A stretch of 64,000 nt of DNA from Tenrec ecaudatus (lineage: Eukaryota; Chordata; Mammalia; Afrosoricida; Tenrecidae). The notes below the pieces were generated by a model that saw only the letters and a list, made by a program, of their open reading frames with translations, made no database searches and was not told the origin of the DNA. The DNA lies in assembly GCF_050624435.1 (NCBI RefSeq), contig NC_134539.1, forward strand, positions 119,457,525 through 119,521,524, written 5' to 3'. This document shows, one piece after another, positions 24,121 to 35,689 of the stretch. The stretch's first letter is position 1, and every line of letters starts with the position of its first letter. Both the position numbers and the translations under genes were made by a program.

Positions 24121-24162
<42 letters not shown>
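24121..24162. repeat. (AC)n microsatellite, 21 units
   Basis: A pure AC run abuts the start codon side of the mariner remnant. Read on the minus strand it is (GT)n leading into the ATG of the transposase. Confidence 0.95.
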
Positions 24163-24166
<4 letters not shown>

Positions 24167-24744
24167 TTTAATTAAAACTGCTTTTATGAAAAAATTCACT
24201 GTGACCAGTGAGAAGCTACCCAGGCAATGCCACTGGGTGCACAGACTCAAAGCGAGTTGCTCAGTGCTCACCTAGTGGGGAAAACGTGTACCATGAAAGC
24301 TCTGCTCTACCCAGCACAATTCTGGTTTTGTGGGGGGTACCCCTCATATAACATGACTGTTTTATAATAGCTCTTGGGGGTAGGCAGGACTTCGCACACG
24401 CCTGGATGAACATTTACTTTTCCTGGGTGTGTGTAAGGCGATCTGTGTATGCACGTGTGCTTTCTAATGGAGCACGTAAAGCAAACATGAAGGCAACCTC
24501 AGAAGCAGGGCTCCTCAGAGCGGATTTCCTGGGGTGTGTAGATGTGCGCTTCGGCCAAGAGCCCTCACAACTCGAGCTGTCTCTGCAATTTCCCCATCTG
24601 ATTTCATTTCTTCACTGGGTCATGTTGCACACCTAAAAGGCAAGCTTATCTCCAGTGCCCTATTTTTCAGTTATCCTTTCTTTCAAATCCTGATGCTAAT
24701 AAATTATTCCCAATTCATTATGAAAGAGCGAAAGACAAATTTTT

Positions 24745-25703
24745 AATGTTTTTAAATTTTATTTTATTGAGGGTTCTTACAGCTCTTATCACAATCCATA
24801 CATATATCCATTCTGTCAACCACATCTTTACATATGTTGTCATAATCTTTTTCAAAACATTTTTTTCTACTTGAGCCCCTGGCAACAGCTCCTCACTTTC
24901 CCCCCTCCCTTCCCAACCCACACTCCCTCCCACATGCTCCCTTGATAGTTTATAATTTTTTTGTCACATGTCTCACACCAACTGCTTTCCATCCACTTTC
25001 ACCCACTTTTCTGCTGTCCATCCCCCTGGGATGGGGGCCATACATAGATCATTGTGATTGGTTTCCCCTTACTAGCCCCCCCTTTACCCTCCTAGTATTA
25101 CCCCTTATTGGTCCTGAGGGGGTTATCTGTTCTAGACTCCCTGTGTTTTGAGCTCTTATCTGTACCAGTATACATGTTCTGGTCTAGCCAGATTGGTAAG
25201 ATAGAATTGGGGTCATGGTTGTGGGGGTGGGGGAGAGAAGCATTAAAGAACTAGAGGAAGGTTGTGTGTTTCATCAGTGCTATACTGCACCCTGCCTGGC
25301 TCGTCTCTTCAAGTACTCCCTCAATGCAAGAACAATTTGTTCTACTAACACGGCACATGTTCACCTTCCCTGACACAATCCCTGAAGACAAAATGTATGC
25401 TTAAGCAAATGTGGTGAAGAAAGCTGATGGTGCCCGGCTATCAAAAGATATAGTGTTTGGGGTCTTAAAGGATTGAAAATAAACAAGTGGCCATTTAACT
25501 AAGGAGCAACAAAGCCCATATGGAAGAAACACACCAGCCTGTGTGATCATGAGGTGTCAATGAGATCAGGTATCAGACATCAAAGACCCAAAACAAAACA
25601 AACAAAAAGCATATCAATGGGAATGAGGGGGCGAGTAGAGTTGAGACCCAAAACCTATCAGTAGTCATTTGGACGTCCCCCCCCCCCATCAGAACAATCA
25701 CAA
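24745..25703. mobile_element. Probable L1 (family A) with inverted 5' part
   Basis: From 24745 to about 25315 the sequence is antisense (T-rich start, 'tcacaatccatacatatatc', 'tacttgagcccctggcaaca'). From about 25325 to 25703 it is in sense orientation ('ggggtcttaaaggattgaaa', 'cctgtgtgatcatgaggtgt'), whereas the copy at 2127-3020 has both parts antisense. Such a 5' inversion is the known outcome of twin priming. Possible target duplication: 'gacaaatttttaa' (24734) and 'ggcaaacttttaa' (25704), 11 of 13 matching. Confidence 0.75.
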
Positions 25704-25799
25704 GGCAAACTTTTAAAAGGAGCTCGAAATTCCCTGTATAAGAAAAGTTTACCTGTATTAGTCAGTAGAAGACACACTGCTTTTGGAAACATCATCTAG

Positions 25800-26480
25800 T
25801 CCAAAATATTTTTCATTCATTCATTCAAGAAATATTTACCATCGCCTACTATGTGCCAGATATTATTGATCTAGGCACTGAGGATACACCAGTAGACAAA
25901 ACATATAACATCCCCTCCCCTCGTGGAGGTTATATTTTTGCAGCAATATAAATATGTGAATGTAAATGAGTGTGTGTGTGTGTGTGTGTGTACACACAGT
26001 GTATAGTATAATGGGTGGTGAGGACAGATATATTCAATAGGGTGGCCACAGAAGGTCTCAGTGAGAGTGACATTTGAGAGCCAAAAGAATGAACCTGTTG
26101 ACACCTGGGAGGAGAACATTCCAGGGCTGAGGCAGGGACAGAAAAGGAATGCTGAAGGAGAGGGAGACTCCAGTAAGAGGAGCCAGGACCCCAGGCCAGG
26201 TGGCAAAGGGCCTTGTCCCCCCGGCGATGTGTGGCTTTCACTCTGAGTGCATCAAAGGTTTCTGAGCAGGAGCAAGATCCGGATTCTGTTTTGAAAGAAT
26301 GCCTCTGGCTGCGGAGGTGCGGGAACACAAAGTGGTTGCTATAATCCAGGCAAGGTATTTGCAATAAGGTGGTTGCTATAATCCGGGCAAGAGAATATCT
26401 TGGTTTAGACCAGGGGGCGATGGTAGAGTTTTCTGAAGGTTGAACACCAGGATTTGCTGATGGTTTAGCTACACAGAGAA
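25800..26480 (+). repeat. Ancient mammalian interspersed repeat, family not assigned
   Basis: The order 'atttaccatcgcctactatg', 'aggcactgaggatacaccag', 'cctcgtggaggttatatttt', 'gaacattccagggctgaggc' and 'aagggccttgtcc' is that of a repeat common in all placental genomes. It contains a (TG)n run at 25972-25991 and an internal tandem copy of 'gtggttgctataatcc' (26332 and 26368). ORFs across it are chance. Fragments of the same kind occur near 34420-34545 and 62440-62520. Confidence 0.55.
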
Positions 26481-26485
26481 GCATA

Positions 26486-26650
26486 AAAGATTTGGGGAGG
26501 GGTGGGGGTGGGGGAGCTGACACCAAGGGCTCAATAGAAAGAAAATGTCTAGAAAATAATGATGGCAACCTATGTACAAATTTGCTTGTTACAATTGACG
26601 TATGGATTGTAATAAGAGCTGTAAGAGACCTCAATAAAATTATTTTTTAA
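26486..26650 (+). mobile_element. Probable L1 3' tail (family A), sense
   Basis: Tail motifs in order: purine-rich 'gggtgggggtgggggagctg', 'ccaagggctcaatagaaag', 'gtatggattgtaataagagc', 'ctcaataaaattatttttta'. Heavily 5'-truncated. Confidence 0.82.
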
Positions 26651-27224
26651 GATGATTGAAAGATTTAAGGCCTAAACAAAGTAGAAAATAGAAATGAACA
26701 TCGTGAAACAAAATGAACAGGAAGGGGGCTGTTATCTGAGCATAAATATCTATCTCTGCTTATTTTAAAGTGCTACTTTAGGAAGCATCTTGGTAGTAAA
26801 TTATGCTGGGATAACTGATACCATCATTTCCCAAGGCTCTTTAGGTGGCAGTAAAGAAGACAGTCCACCATTCATTCAACAAACTAGGAGCTCAGTGAGG
26901 AGAAAAGCATTCTTTTAAAATGTCATTTCTCGCCTGTAGTTTACATCTACGTGGGAGGGAGCCAACAATAGCTAACTAACTAAATAAACAGCATGCCAAG
27001 TGTTGATATGTACTAGGAAGAAAAACAAGAAGATGGGAGAGGTATGGGAGAAGGAGGCCAATACATTTCTGGAGGGGGGTCTTTTTATCCTTGCTCCCCA
27101 AGTCAGAATAGTTTTGGGGCATCCTAATCAAAAAGGTCCGTGAACATATGCTTCTGAATCATCTAAGTTAGAAGCTGAGGACTTCAGACGGAGAAAGCAG
27201 CAAGGGGAGTAGGTCTTGAAGATT

Positions 27225-27530
27225 TCAGCCTAGAGAAATTTATGCTCTCTCAGTTCTGGAACCTGAAGTCCAAATTCAGTATTGATTGCTGGACCAAGAT
27301 CAAGGAGCCATAAGGGCCTACTTCCTAGAGGCCACTAGGGCTCCAGAGGAGAACCCATTCCTCCCCTCTTCCTGCTTTCAGTGGCTGCCAGAATTCGCTG
27401 GTTTGCGGCTGAATCGCTCTAATTTCTACCTTCCTCAACACATCACCTCCTGCTCATCTATCTGACTGTGTCAAATTTCCCTCTTCTTCCCTCTTGTAAG
27501 GATGCATGTGATTGATTGGCCACGATTATC
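27225..27530 (+). repeat. Ancient mammalian interspersed repeat, family not assigned
   Basis: The phrases 'gctctctcagttctggaacc', 'gaagtccaaattcagtattg' and 'gtttgcggctgaatcgctct' match a widespread old repeat. A second fragment lies at 33625-33800 ('tctctcacagtttaggaagc'). Confidence 0.5.
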
Positions 27531-27564
27531 TAGGCTGATCTCCCCTTTTAAAAAACCTGCTTCT

Positions 27565-28622
27565 TTATAAAGTAATCTTTACAGGTTCCAAGAATGCAAA
27601 GTTATTCGACTGTATGGACCATAACAAACTATGGATAGCCCTGAGGAGCACGGGAATTCCAGAACGCTTCACTGTGCTCACGAGGAACCTGCACACGGAT
27701 CCAAAGGCAATTGTGTAAGAGGAATACGCAAATACGGCGTGGTTTAAAATCAGGAAAGGTGTGCCTCGGGGTTGCATCCTCTCACCATATTTATGCTGTA
27801 CGCTGAGCAAATCAGCAGAGAAGCTGGATTATATGCAGAATGTGGCATCAGTATTGGAGGAAGGCTTATTAATAATCCTCAATGTGCAGATGACCCAACC
27901 TTGCTTGCTGAAAGTGAAGAGGGCTTGGACCTCTTGCTGATGAAGATCAAGGAGTGCCGCCTTCAGTGTAAATTACAACTCAGTGTAAAGAAAACAAAAA
28001 TCCTCACAACTAGACCGATGGGTAATACCATGATAAATGGATAAAAGGTTGAAGCTGTCAACGATTTTTGTCATCCTTGGATCCAGAATCAATTCTTAAA
28101 GAAGCAGCGCTCAAGAGATCAAACGACACATTGCGCTGGATAAATCTGCTGCAAGCCTTCTTTAGAGTGTTGAAAAGCAAGACTGTTTCTTTGAGGACTA
28201 TCCATGGTTTTTCAGTTGCCTCACATGCACGTGAAAGTTGAACATTAAACCAGGAAGCTGAAGCAGAACCGATGCATTTGAATTGTGGTGCTGGCAAAGC
28301 CTACTGAAAGTGCCATGGACTGCCAACGGGGCAAACAAATCTGTCTGAGAAGAAGGACAGCCAAAATGCTCCTGAAAGGTAAGGATGGTGAGACTGTCTC
28401 ACATATTTTGGATATGGATCAGGGAGACTGGTCTCTGAGAAAGAACATCGTGCTTGATAAAGTAGAGGGGCGCTGGAAAAGAGGAAGACCTTTGACAAGA
28501 TGGATTGACACAGTGCCTGAGACAATGGGCTCAAATCTAAGAACAAGGCCAGCGTTTTGTTCTGCTGCACATTGGGTCGCTATGAGTCCGAACTGGCACT
28601 TAACAACAACAATCTTGGGGTC
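27565..28622 (+). mobile_element. BovB/RTE LINE, reverse-transcriptase 3' part, decayed
   Basis: In shifting frames it encodes recognisable RTE reverse-transcriptase pieces: DCMDHNKLW, GCILSPY, then AESEEGLDLLLMKIKE in which the catalytic YADD is altered to CADD (about 27885), and SVKKTKILTT. It continues through the C-terminal region to the typical RTE 3' end 'gggtcgctatgagtccgaac' and a short (AAC) tail at about 28601-28612. Many stops and frameshifts make it inactive. It is 5'-truncated before the RT motif A. Confidence 0.9.
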
Positions 28623-28974
28623 ATTAAGAGACTTCCTCACAAATCCGGGAAAGAGAAGCTAAGGTGACCACTGCTTTTGTATAAAACCCAGTTCAACAAT
28701 TTCCATGTAATTCATCTTTTTTTAAAAAATGAAATAAGTTGTCTTTCCCAGGAAACATGAATGTAAAAAGAAAGAGGCTTGATTGGTAATCTTTATAAAA
28801 TCAACTTTTGACAGAGGACACAATCTGGAAACGTTTGAATCAATAAATAAGTAAATTTAAGCTTAACTATATTCCCCATGTATATATCATGGAGGCAAAC
28901 CAAAAGCTGGCCACTATGGTTAGGGCTAACTGTTCATCCATCCAGTTATTCATCTAATAAGTACTGACTTTTGG

Positions 28975-29325
28975 CATACAGAGTTGTGATTTCAAGTTCA
29001 GGCTAGGGAGTTAAACACATCTGAGTTCTAATCCACACTAACCATGTGATCTTGGGTTGGTTGCATAACTTCTCTGAATCTGAAGATAGACTTTTTATAA
29101 GACTTAAGATACAAGGTACATAAAGCCTTTTGTCTGGTGCATAAGTAGGTGCTCAAGAAATGTTAGTTATTAGCATACAGCCTCGCTGGAAACACCACAT
29201 CCCTTTCCCTCCCCTTGTCCCCAAATATAAGCTTATGAAGGCAAGGACTTGGCATTTTATTCACTGTTTCAACCTCATCACCTGGTCCCTGGCGCAGACG
29301 AGACTCTGTATCTTTTGAATGAATG
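28975..29325 (+). repeat. MIR followed by L2 3' end
   Basis: MIR at 28975-29175: 'gtgatcttgggttggttgca', 'cataacttctctgaatctga', 'gtaggtgctcaagaaatgtt'. Then an L2-like end at 29180-29325: 'ggcaaggacttggcatttta', 'ctggtccctggcgcaga', 'tgaatgaatg'. Confidence 0.68.
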
Positions 29326-29329
29326 ATCG

Positions 29330-32300
29330 TGCATCTATGTGTCATGAAGTTTACGAGTCTTGTTTGTGGGAAAATGACCTAAATTCATATCTACCACCAC
29401 CACAACTCACACACAAAGCCAGTCCTTCCTTTGGAATTACTTTTAGCGACGAGGATAAAGAGGGAGGAAAGATCAAAATGGCAGTGCTGGTGATACTTTA
29501 GGACTAGGTTAGTACCATGGCTAGTTAGTGCTGTGGCTAGTTTAGTACTATTTCAAAAGTGAAAATTGAAAAAAATAAGAGAGTTAAAAACAACAACAGG
29601 CCTCCTCTCAAACCCATTCTGGTTGCTGAATTGACACTAAACCAACACCTCCACCTGCCCACTAGTCGGACCTCACTCCCCATCTGCAAACATTCCTGCC
29701 ATTCACAGAGAGATGGCCAGATTGGAAACTTCTTAAGGACAGAAAGCTCACCTTATCGCGATCCTCTCTTTACCTACCATGGGGCCTCACTCAGGAACCA
29801 CATTCCTTTGACTATATTCTCCATACATTTTCAATATGCAGAGCATCCAGGTGTCCTGGGGAGGCCCACAGCAGGGGGCCATCTAAGTGCTCATTCAGCA
29901 ACCACCTTTTGCCCTTTGACCTTGAGCCAGGCACTGTGGTGAGTGCAGGCGGTGCCAAGATGCCCTGAAGTCATCCACAGCTGAGCTGGGAAAACAGACA
30001 AGCTCATGAGGGATAAGTCCCATGTGTGGAAGGACTAGTGGGAGGACAATGGAGAGCATTCTGCATGCGTGTGCACCAGATGGTTCTTGGAAGACACTTG
30101 AACTGTACCCTGAAGACTGAATGACAGTTTACTGGGTGTTTGGGAGTTGCGGGAAACATCACAAGTTGGGGGGCCACAAAACTAGAAGTCGAAATCAACA
30201 ACCCCCCAGAATGGTTTCAAGCCAAGTCTTCTGTCCTCACAGATTCCCCCAACCCATCTTCTGCCTGCCTGAGCCCCTGGCCTGAACTTCTCTGGCCATG
30301 GCTTTGGCAATCAAGATCTGACACAATAGTTCTCCAAGCTGCAAGGGCTTCAGGTCAAGGGGCTGGGTCGCTAGCCAGCCAGCATCTCCGCAAAAGGAAG
30401 GAGGTCCTGAGAATGAAATACGTGGGCCCCATATCACAGAGGAGCCCAGCTAAGGCAGGGGCCCAGGCAGGTGATGTGCGCGTTCAGAAACAGCAAAGCC
30501 ACGGGTTTACAAAGTGTCATTACACGTGCAGGTGGAGGGCAATTTCCCTGTTGCTCAAGGACTCCTGATCAGGCGCTGATTGATTTCTGGGGAATTGGTT
30601 TATGACCCAGAGCCAGGCAGCTGCGGGTAGATAGGAGATGTGGTTTGGTAGGCAGAAGTTTACAAGGCAGGAAATTGCTTCACTGGGTACAGCCATTCAT
30701 AAGAAGCACCTCTGGGAAAAGGAGACTCGAGCTCCTGGCAGGTCTGCCAGGAGTGTGTTTACATCAGCAACAACCTGTGTTCCTAGTTACACCATGTGGC
30801 AGCGTCACTTTGGAAGGGGCGAATCTTTGCCCCTTGGAAGAGCAAACACATTCCTCACTTGCAGTGGTATTAGCAGCCCTCACAAGCTGGGCAGTGACGC
30901 CCCCCGGAGGCCTTAATGCCATAGGAAGGGAACTAAACCTTCGTAGCTGTGCAACAAAGCTCTCTCCAAATTCAGAAAGATCTTCCTTGAAACGGCACGA
31001 TTAAGTTCGATGAAGCTACTCCAAAGGTGAAGGGCGGGAGGGCGTTAAGCAAGGCCCCGTCAGGTTTCATAGGCACAGTATGGTGCCCTGGTTTAAGGGT
31101 CAGTGGTCAGTCTTTGCAGGAGGAGAGAACAGGGCTTTGAATTGTTTGGCTAAGCCCCCAAACCCACATTTCCATTATTAGTCTACCATCTCTGCCCTTC
31201 CTTTGCTGAGCTCTAGAGGCCAGGGTTGTGAGTAGCTACAGCCGTAGCACCTGCACAACCCACTGGAAGCCCCCGCAGGAAAGATAAGAGTCAGAGTCCC
31301 CAACGCTGCAGGGGTCTGTCGTGAGTCATTGGAAGCTTCCAGCGCCACTTCCGTAAAAGCAGGAGTCACACCCTGGACCCTACTTCTCCCTGCCCATTGG
31401 CACGCCTCCTCTGCAGCCACACACCGCCCCACCCTCGCCTGGCCAGGTGAGCTGCCACAAGGTCCCAGGTTCTATGTCTGAAATGGGGGAAATCCATGCA
31501 CTTAACTTTGCAACGTCAATCTGAGGATTCAATGAAATAATGAATGTTCTCCTTCTCAAGCATGTTTGGTGCTTTGTCTCTGGGGCAGTCGGGAAGGTGG
31601 GGGAACTGAGAGGGGACTTGTATCTTCTATTTTTCAACCAGGAGCTGAGAAATGACCCCTGCCGATCCACTTTGTCCAAGACATGCTGTGTGTTTGCTTC
31701 AGCTGTTGAGCAGAATGAAGCACCCCCTGTGCAGGGCCAGGGCCAGTCAGTCCCAGAAGGCCCCGGGCTGCCCCCTCTGAGCTGATTTCCCTGGCAAGGA
31801 TTTGTTTAATTTCATTTCCCACACCAGACTGCAAGTTCTAAGGAGGCTGAAGTCATGCCGGTTCTGGCCATGACTATTTCTCCAGTACCGCATATGACAG
31901 GATTTCACAAAGGTCATGGAAAAATGCCCATGATCTTCTAATTCCATTTTTTCCAAGAACTTTCCACAGGCCCCTCGTATAGAACCTGGTGAGTAGTATT
32001 CTCTATAGACATTTGCTGAATCAATAAACAAATGCCTCACCGGATCCATTATGGGGTTGCACTTCCTGGACAATGTAAAACCCTCGATGGAGCAAATCCA
32101 CAACAAACGGATGCGGGGCCTTGGATCCCTAATTTCTGTGTCGCCCATCAGAGAAGTTGACAGCCGTGGCTGCTCGCCTCATTGCACAGGAGCGGCCTGA
32201 GAGCCGGGTGTGATGACCAGGACAATCCCTGGGCGGGGGCCCGTTCGTTCATTCGTTCATTCGGTATCCACGTACCATTGTTTGACACCCCCTCAGGATC

Positions 32301-32795
32301 CTGCTGCCCCTGCCCTGCTCATTCTCCGTGAAGTAGACTATAAATGGGTTTATAGCCAGTGCCCTCCTCGACATTTAGGGGATTGGGTTACCAGCCACCT
32401 GACCTTCAAGTCCTGCTTGAGAGAAGGGGAGGAGACAGGGTCCTGCGGGCAGGGGGAGGCAGTGGGCAGGGCGGGGGGTGGGGGGGCAGCACTAGTACTG
32501 GATGAGAACACTTGCAGATGGGTGTCCAGGATCAAGGGCATGAGCCACACATGTGTGTTCGCACCCCGCTTCGTGTGGCACCCTGAAGGTGGTGCCTGAT
32601 GTCTTAAAAGCCATTCATCTCCAACTGGAGCAGAAGAGCAATGGGCCAGGGGTACAAGGAGCCATCAGAAAGTCAGCGCATCTTCTCGGAGCATCTACTT
32701 TATTCGGAAATAAGTCATGTCAACTGTATTTTCATATAAAGGCCAGTTGATAAGCTATGGTGAAAGTGCAAAGTGCACGTGCATTTTTTTTAATT
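29330..32795. other. Intergenic, no recognised feature
   Basis: About 3.4 kb of mostly unique-looking sequence. Several overlapping short ORFs occur on both strands but show no domain, no paired splice sites with a convincing reading frame and no family resemblance, so none is called. Confidence 0.45.
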
Positions 32796-32799
32796 TGGT

Positions 32800-32980
32800 G
32801 TTTTGTGTTCTTTGTTTGTTTTTAATAATTAAATCATTTTATTGGGGGCTTGTACAACTCTCATCACAATCCACACATACATCGATTGTGTCCAGCACTT
32901 TTGTACATTTGTTTCCCTCATCATTCTCAAAACATTTGCTTTCTACTTGAGCCCTTGGTGTCTGCTCCTCATTTAGTGCA
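32800..32980 (-). mobile_element. Probable L1 3' tail (family A), antisense
   Basis: Reads 'aaatcattttattgggggct', 'catcacaatccacacataca', 'catttgctttctacttgagc' in antisense order, after a T-rich stretch that is the poly(A) tail of the element. Confidence 0.85.
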
Positions 32981-33624
32981 CATGCATTTTTATGACGGAA
33001 GATGGAACAGGGTTTAAGAGGGCCTGGGTGAACTAAAAAGCCCAAGACCCTTGAGAAGTATCAATTCACCTTTCTATTCATTCAAGAGAAAAGACGCACT
33101 GGCTTGAATGAGCCCCACAGAAAATGTCGCCCTTGGGCAGCACCTCACAGAGTCCATACATATTTCGAGGTCCCCACCCGATACAAAGAAGTCCCCTCAA
33201 TATGACAAAGGCATCGTCTTTCTTCCATGTCCTCCCTCTCTGAAATGAGGAGGCCTACCCCCTATGCCAGGACTTTCTCTGTCCCTCACGGCCAGTATAG
33301 CACTCAGCACAAATGAGGCATCCCATAAAGGGGTGCTGATGAACTGAGACCCCTTAGGGCTGAGGCAGCTCTGGCCTCAAATCCATAGGGAACCCCAATC
33401 AAACACCACGTGGGAACACCTAACAGGTGTGGCTCTGGTTGGGGCCAGTGGGGAAAGTTTTGTTTACTTTTCCCCCAGGATTAGATTGCTGAGAATTTCT
33501 TTCCAAGTAAAGAGACTAACAACTATTATTATTAATAGTGTTAGTATTATTAAGGAGGATATTGAAATTACACAGGAAAAAGATAAGCAAATAGAAAGTC
33601 GGGTGGTTTGGTTATCTAGAGGTA

Positions 33625-33980
33625 CTTTCATACAAACACCACAAACAATGGCTTTAACTAAAGGAAATGAATTCTCTCACAGTTTAGGAAGCTAGATTGT
33701 CTACATCCAAGGACCCAACTCTGGGGGAAAGCTGTCTCTTCCAGGCAACTATGAAGCAAGGCCCTCATGTCCTTTCAACATCCGTGGGTCTCATGGTCCT
33801 TGGAAATCTCCACCTGTCTTGGTATCACCTTTACCCAGGGTCTAGGAGGTTCTCAGCACAAGGACCTCAGGACCCAAGAACACACTCCACTCCCTTGTTG
33901 ACTCTCTTTTATTTCTCCAAAGAGGTTGATTCAAAATACATCATCAAAATGAGCTAAAATAAATAAATAAATAAAAATTT
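33625..33980 (+). repeat. Ancient repeat fragment and (AAAT)n
   Basis: The left part ('aatgaattctctcacagttt', 'gaagctagattgtctacatc') is related to 27225-27530. A short (aaat)n run follows at about 33955-33978. The region 33985-35490 beyond it holds only a fragment of another old repeat (34420-34545) and a poly(A) run at 35462-35480. Confidence 0.5.
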
Positions 33981-35494
33981 TTAAAATACATCATTGAATC
34001 CTGTGGCTTGTATGCTGCCTCATTAACATAACTGCCACTAATCCTGCCTTATTAACATCACAGGGGTTAGTATTTACCACGTCGAGTGTAATTACATTGG
34101 ATCACAAAATGGAGAATGCTTGCCCAATACCGAGAATCCCGGCCTGGCTGAGTTGGCACATGTCTTATGGACAATCCAGTCCATGACAACGGGTGAGTTA
34201 ACACATTCACTTTGGAATCCACCGAAGTGGAAGGTGAATGAGTCACTGGGTCTCTGGGGTCAACCTTCCCAAGATCCCAGCCCTTCTGTTACCAAAGCAG
34301 ATTACCTGGGGCCCTAGTTCCCTCTCTGGCAAAGCTTCCCTTGGTCCTACTGACCCCAGGAGAAGCCGAGAGTGAAGATGATGTCCAGTTCCCTACTGCC
34401 CAACAGAGCGTCACGGCCCGTAAACACCCTCACTAAATATTTGCTGGGAGTAGTCACTTAACGGATATTTCATGTGCTGTACACGCCACAGGACACTAGG
34501 GATTCAGTGATTGATAGCAAACAGCCTCTTCCTTCAAGGGACATGGCAAAAACCAGTTGCATGCAGTCGAAGTCCCACAGCAGAGATGCAGCACCAGCAC
34601 ACTCCCCCGGTTGGGCTGCCCGTGGACCCAGTAACGAATGTGGGGGCTTCTGAGGACATCGCAGTCCTCCCGGCCTTCTGTAGTGGGAGTCATGGAGGCC
34701 AAGGAGAGGGTGACATGGAGATCTGGGCTTTTAGTCACAGGAATGCCCAGAGTAGGTGGGCTGGAAGGTGACCTCCCCATCACCCTGTAGGAAAGTGAGG
34801 CCTGGCTCACACCTGTTGAGACAAGTGACTCCCATGAGCCCATTGTCCCATGTTTGCAGAGGAGGAGCAAGGGACTTCTGGGGATGGGTCACAAGCAGGT
34901 GAGCCTCCTTTCGGCACCACAAGCATTAGCACAGAGATAGGGCAACCCATCCTGGTCAGGATTTATAACTCTAATTGCAAGGTCTTATCGTAAACAAGCT
35001 CTCTCTCAATTGCTACATGTCAGGAGTTTGGGGAGTGGGCAGGCAGGGACCGAGTGGAGAGGGGTGCTGGGGGTAGGAGTGAGAAGCTCATAGCAATGTG
35101 TAATGGAGGAAGCAGACAGGAAACCTGAGGGATGAGAGGGAGGGAGGGCAGAAGGAGCTAGAAGTAGGACTAGTCATGGTTAACTGCTGTAGAAGAACGT
35201 TGAACTAGTTAATAATAATGTTCTGATCCTTGTCCCACTCCCTGTGGTCCTGGCCCGAAGGGTGATGCTCCTCCCTTGGAAGACCTCAGAATGCCAGACA
35301 AATCCAGAGAGCCAGTCCTGTGAGTGCATTGTGTTGCCCAGGCTTCTGCTCTCTGGAAGCTTCCCCCCCACTTTCAGTCTCTTGTCCAAAACATTTTATT
35401 TATTGGAGGGAGGGGACTCTGTCTCTCTGGTCACACTAATAGCTTCTGAGTCACGAATACTAAAAAAAAAAAAAAAAAAAAGTAATTAAAAAAA

Positions 35495-35682
35495 ACCCTC
35501 GCTGCCATTGAGTGGATACTAATTCACAGTGATCCTATAGGACAGGGTTGAACCGCCCCTGTGAGTTTGAGACTGCAACTGTTTAAGGGAGTGGAAGAGC
35601 CTGTCTTTTGACTGAGGAGCGGCTGGTGGCTTGGAATTGCTGATCTTGCAGTTAGTGGCTCCGCCAAGGCTCCTCAGAGCTG
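35495..35682 (-). mobile_element. AfroSINE, antisense
   Basis: Order seen: 'cgctgccattgagtggatac', 'gtgatcctataggacagggt', 'gcggctggtggcttggaatt', 'ggctccgccaaggctcctca'. It follows a run of about 19 A, a possible tail of a different insertion. Confidence 0.85.
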
Positions 35683-35689
35683 TCCCTAG

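Noticed and set aside
25930-26634. 234-codon minus-strand open frame
   Set aside because: It starts in an L1 tail, crosses an ancient repeat and ends in a (TG)n run. Similar N-terminal peptides recur at other L1 tails, which shows the source.
27772-28044. 90-codon open frame with reverse-transcriptase similarity as a host gene
   Set aside because: It is a piece of a decayed BovB element with altered catalytic motif and frameshifts on both sides.
35200-35222. HNF1 binding site near 'gttaataataatg'
   Set aside because: Only one half-site fits the GTTAAT-N-ATTAAC palindrome; such AT-rich matches are common by chance.
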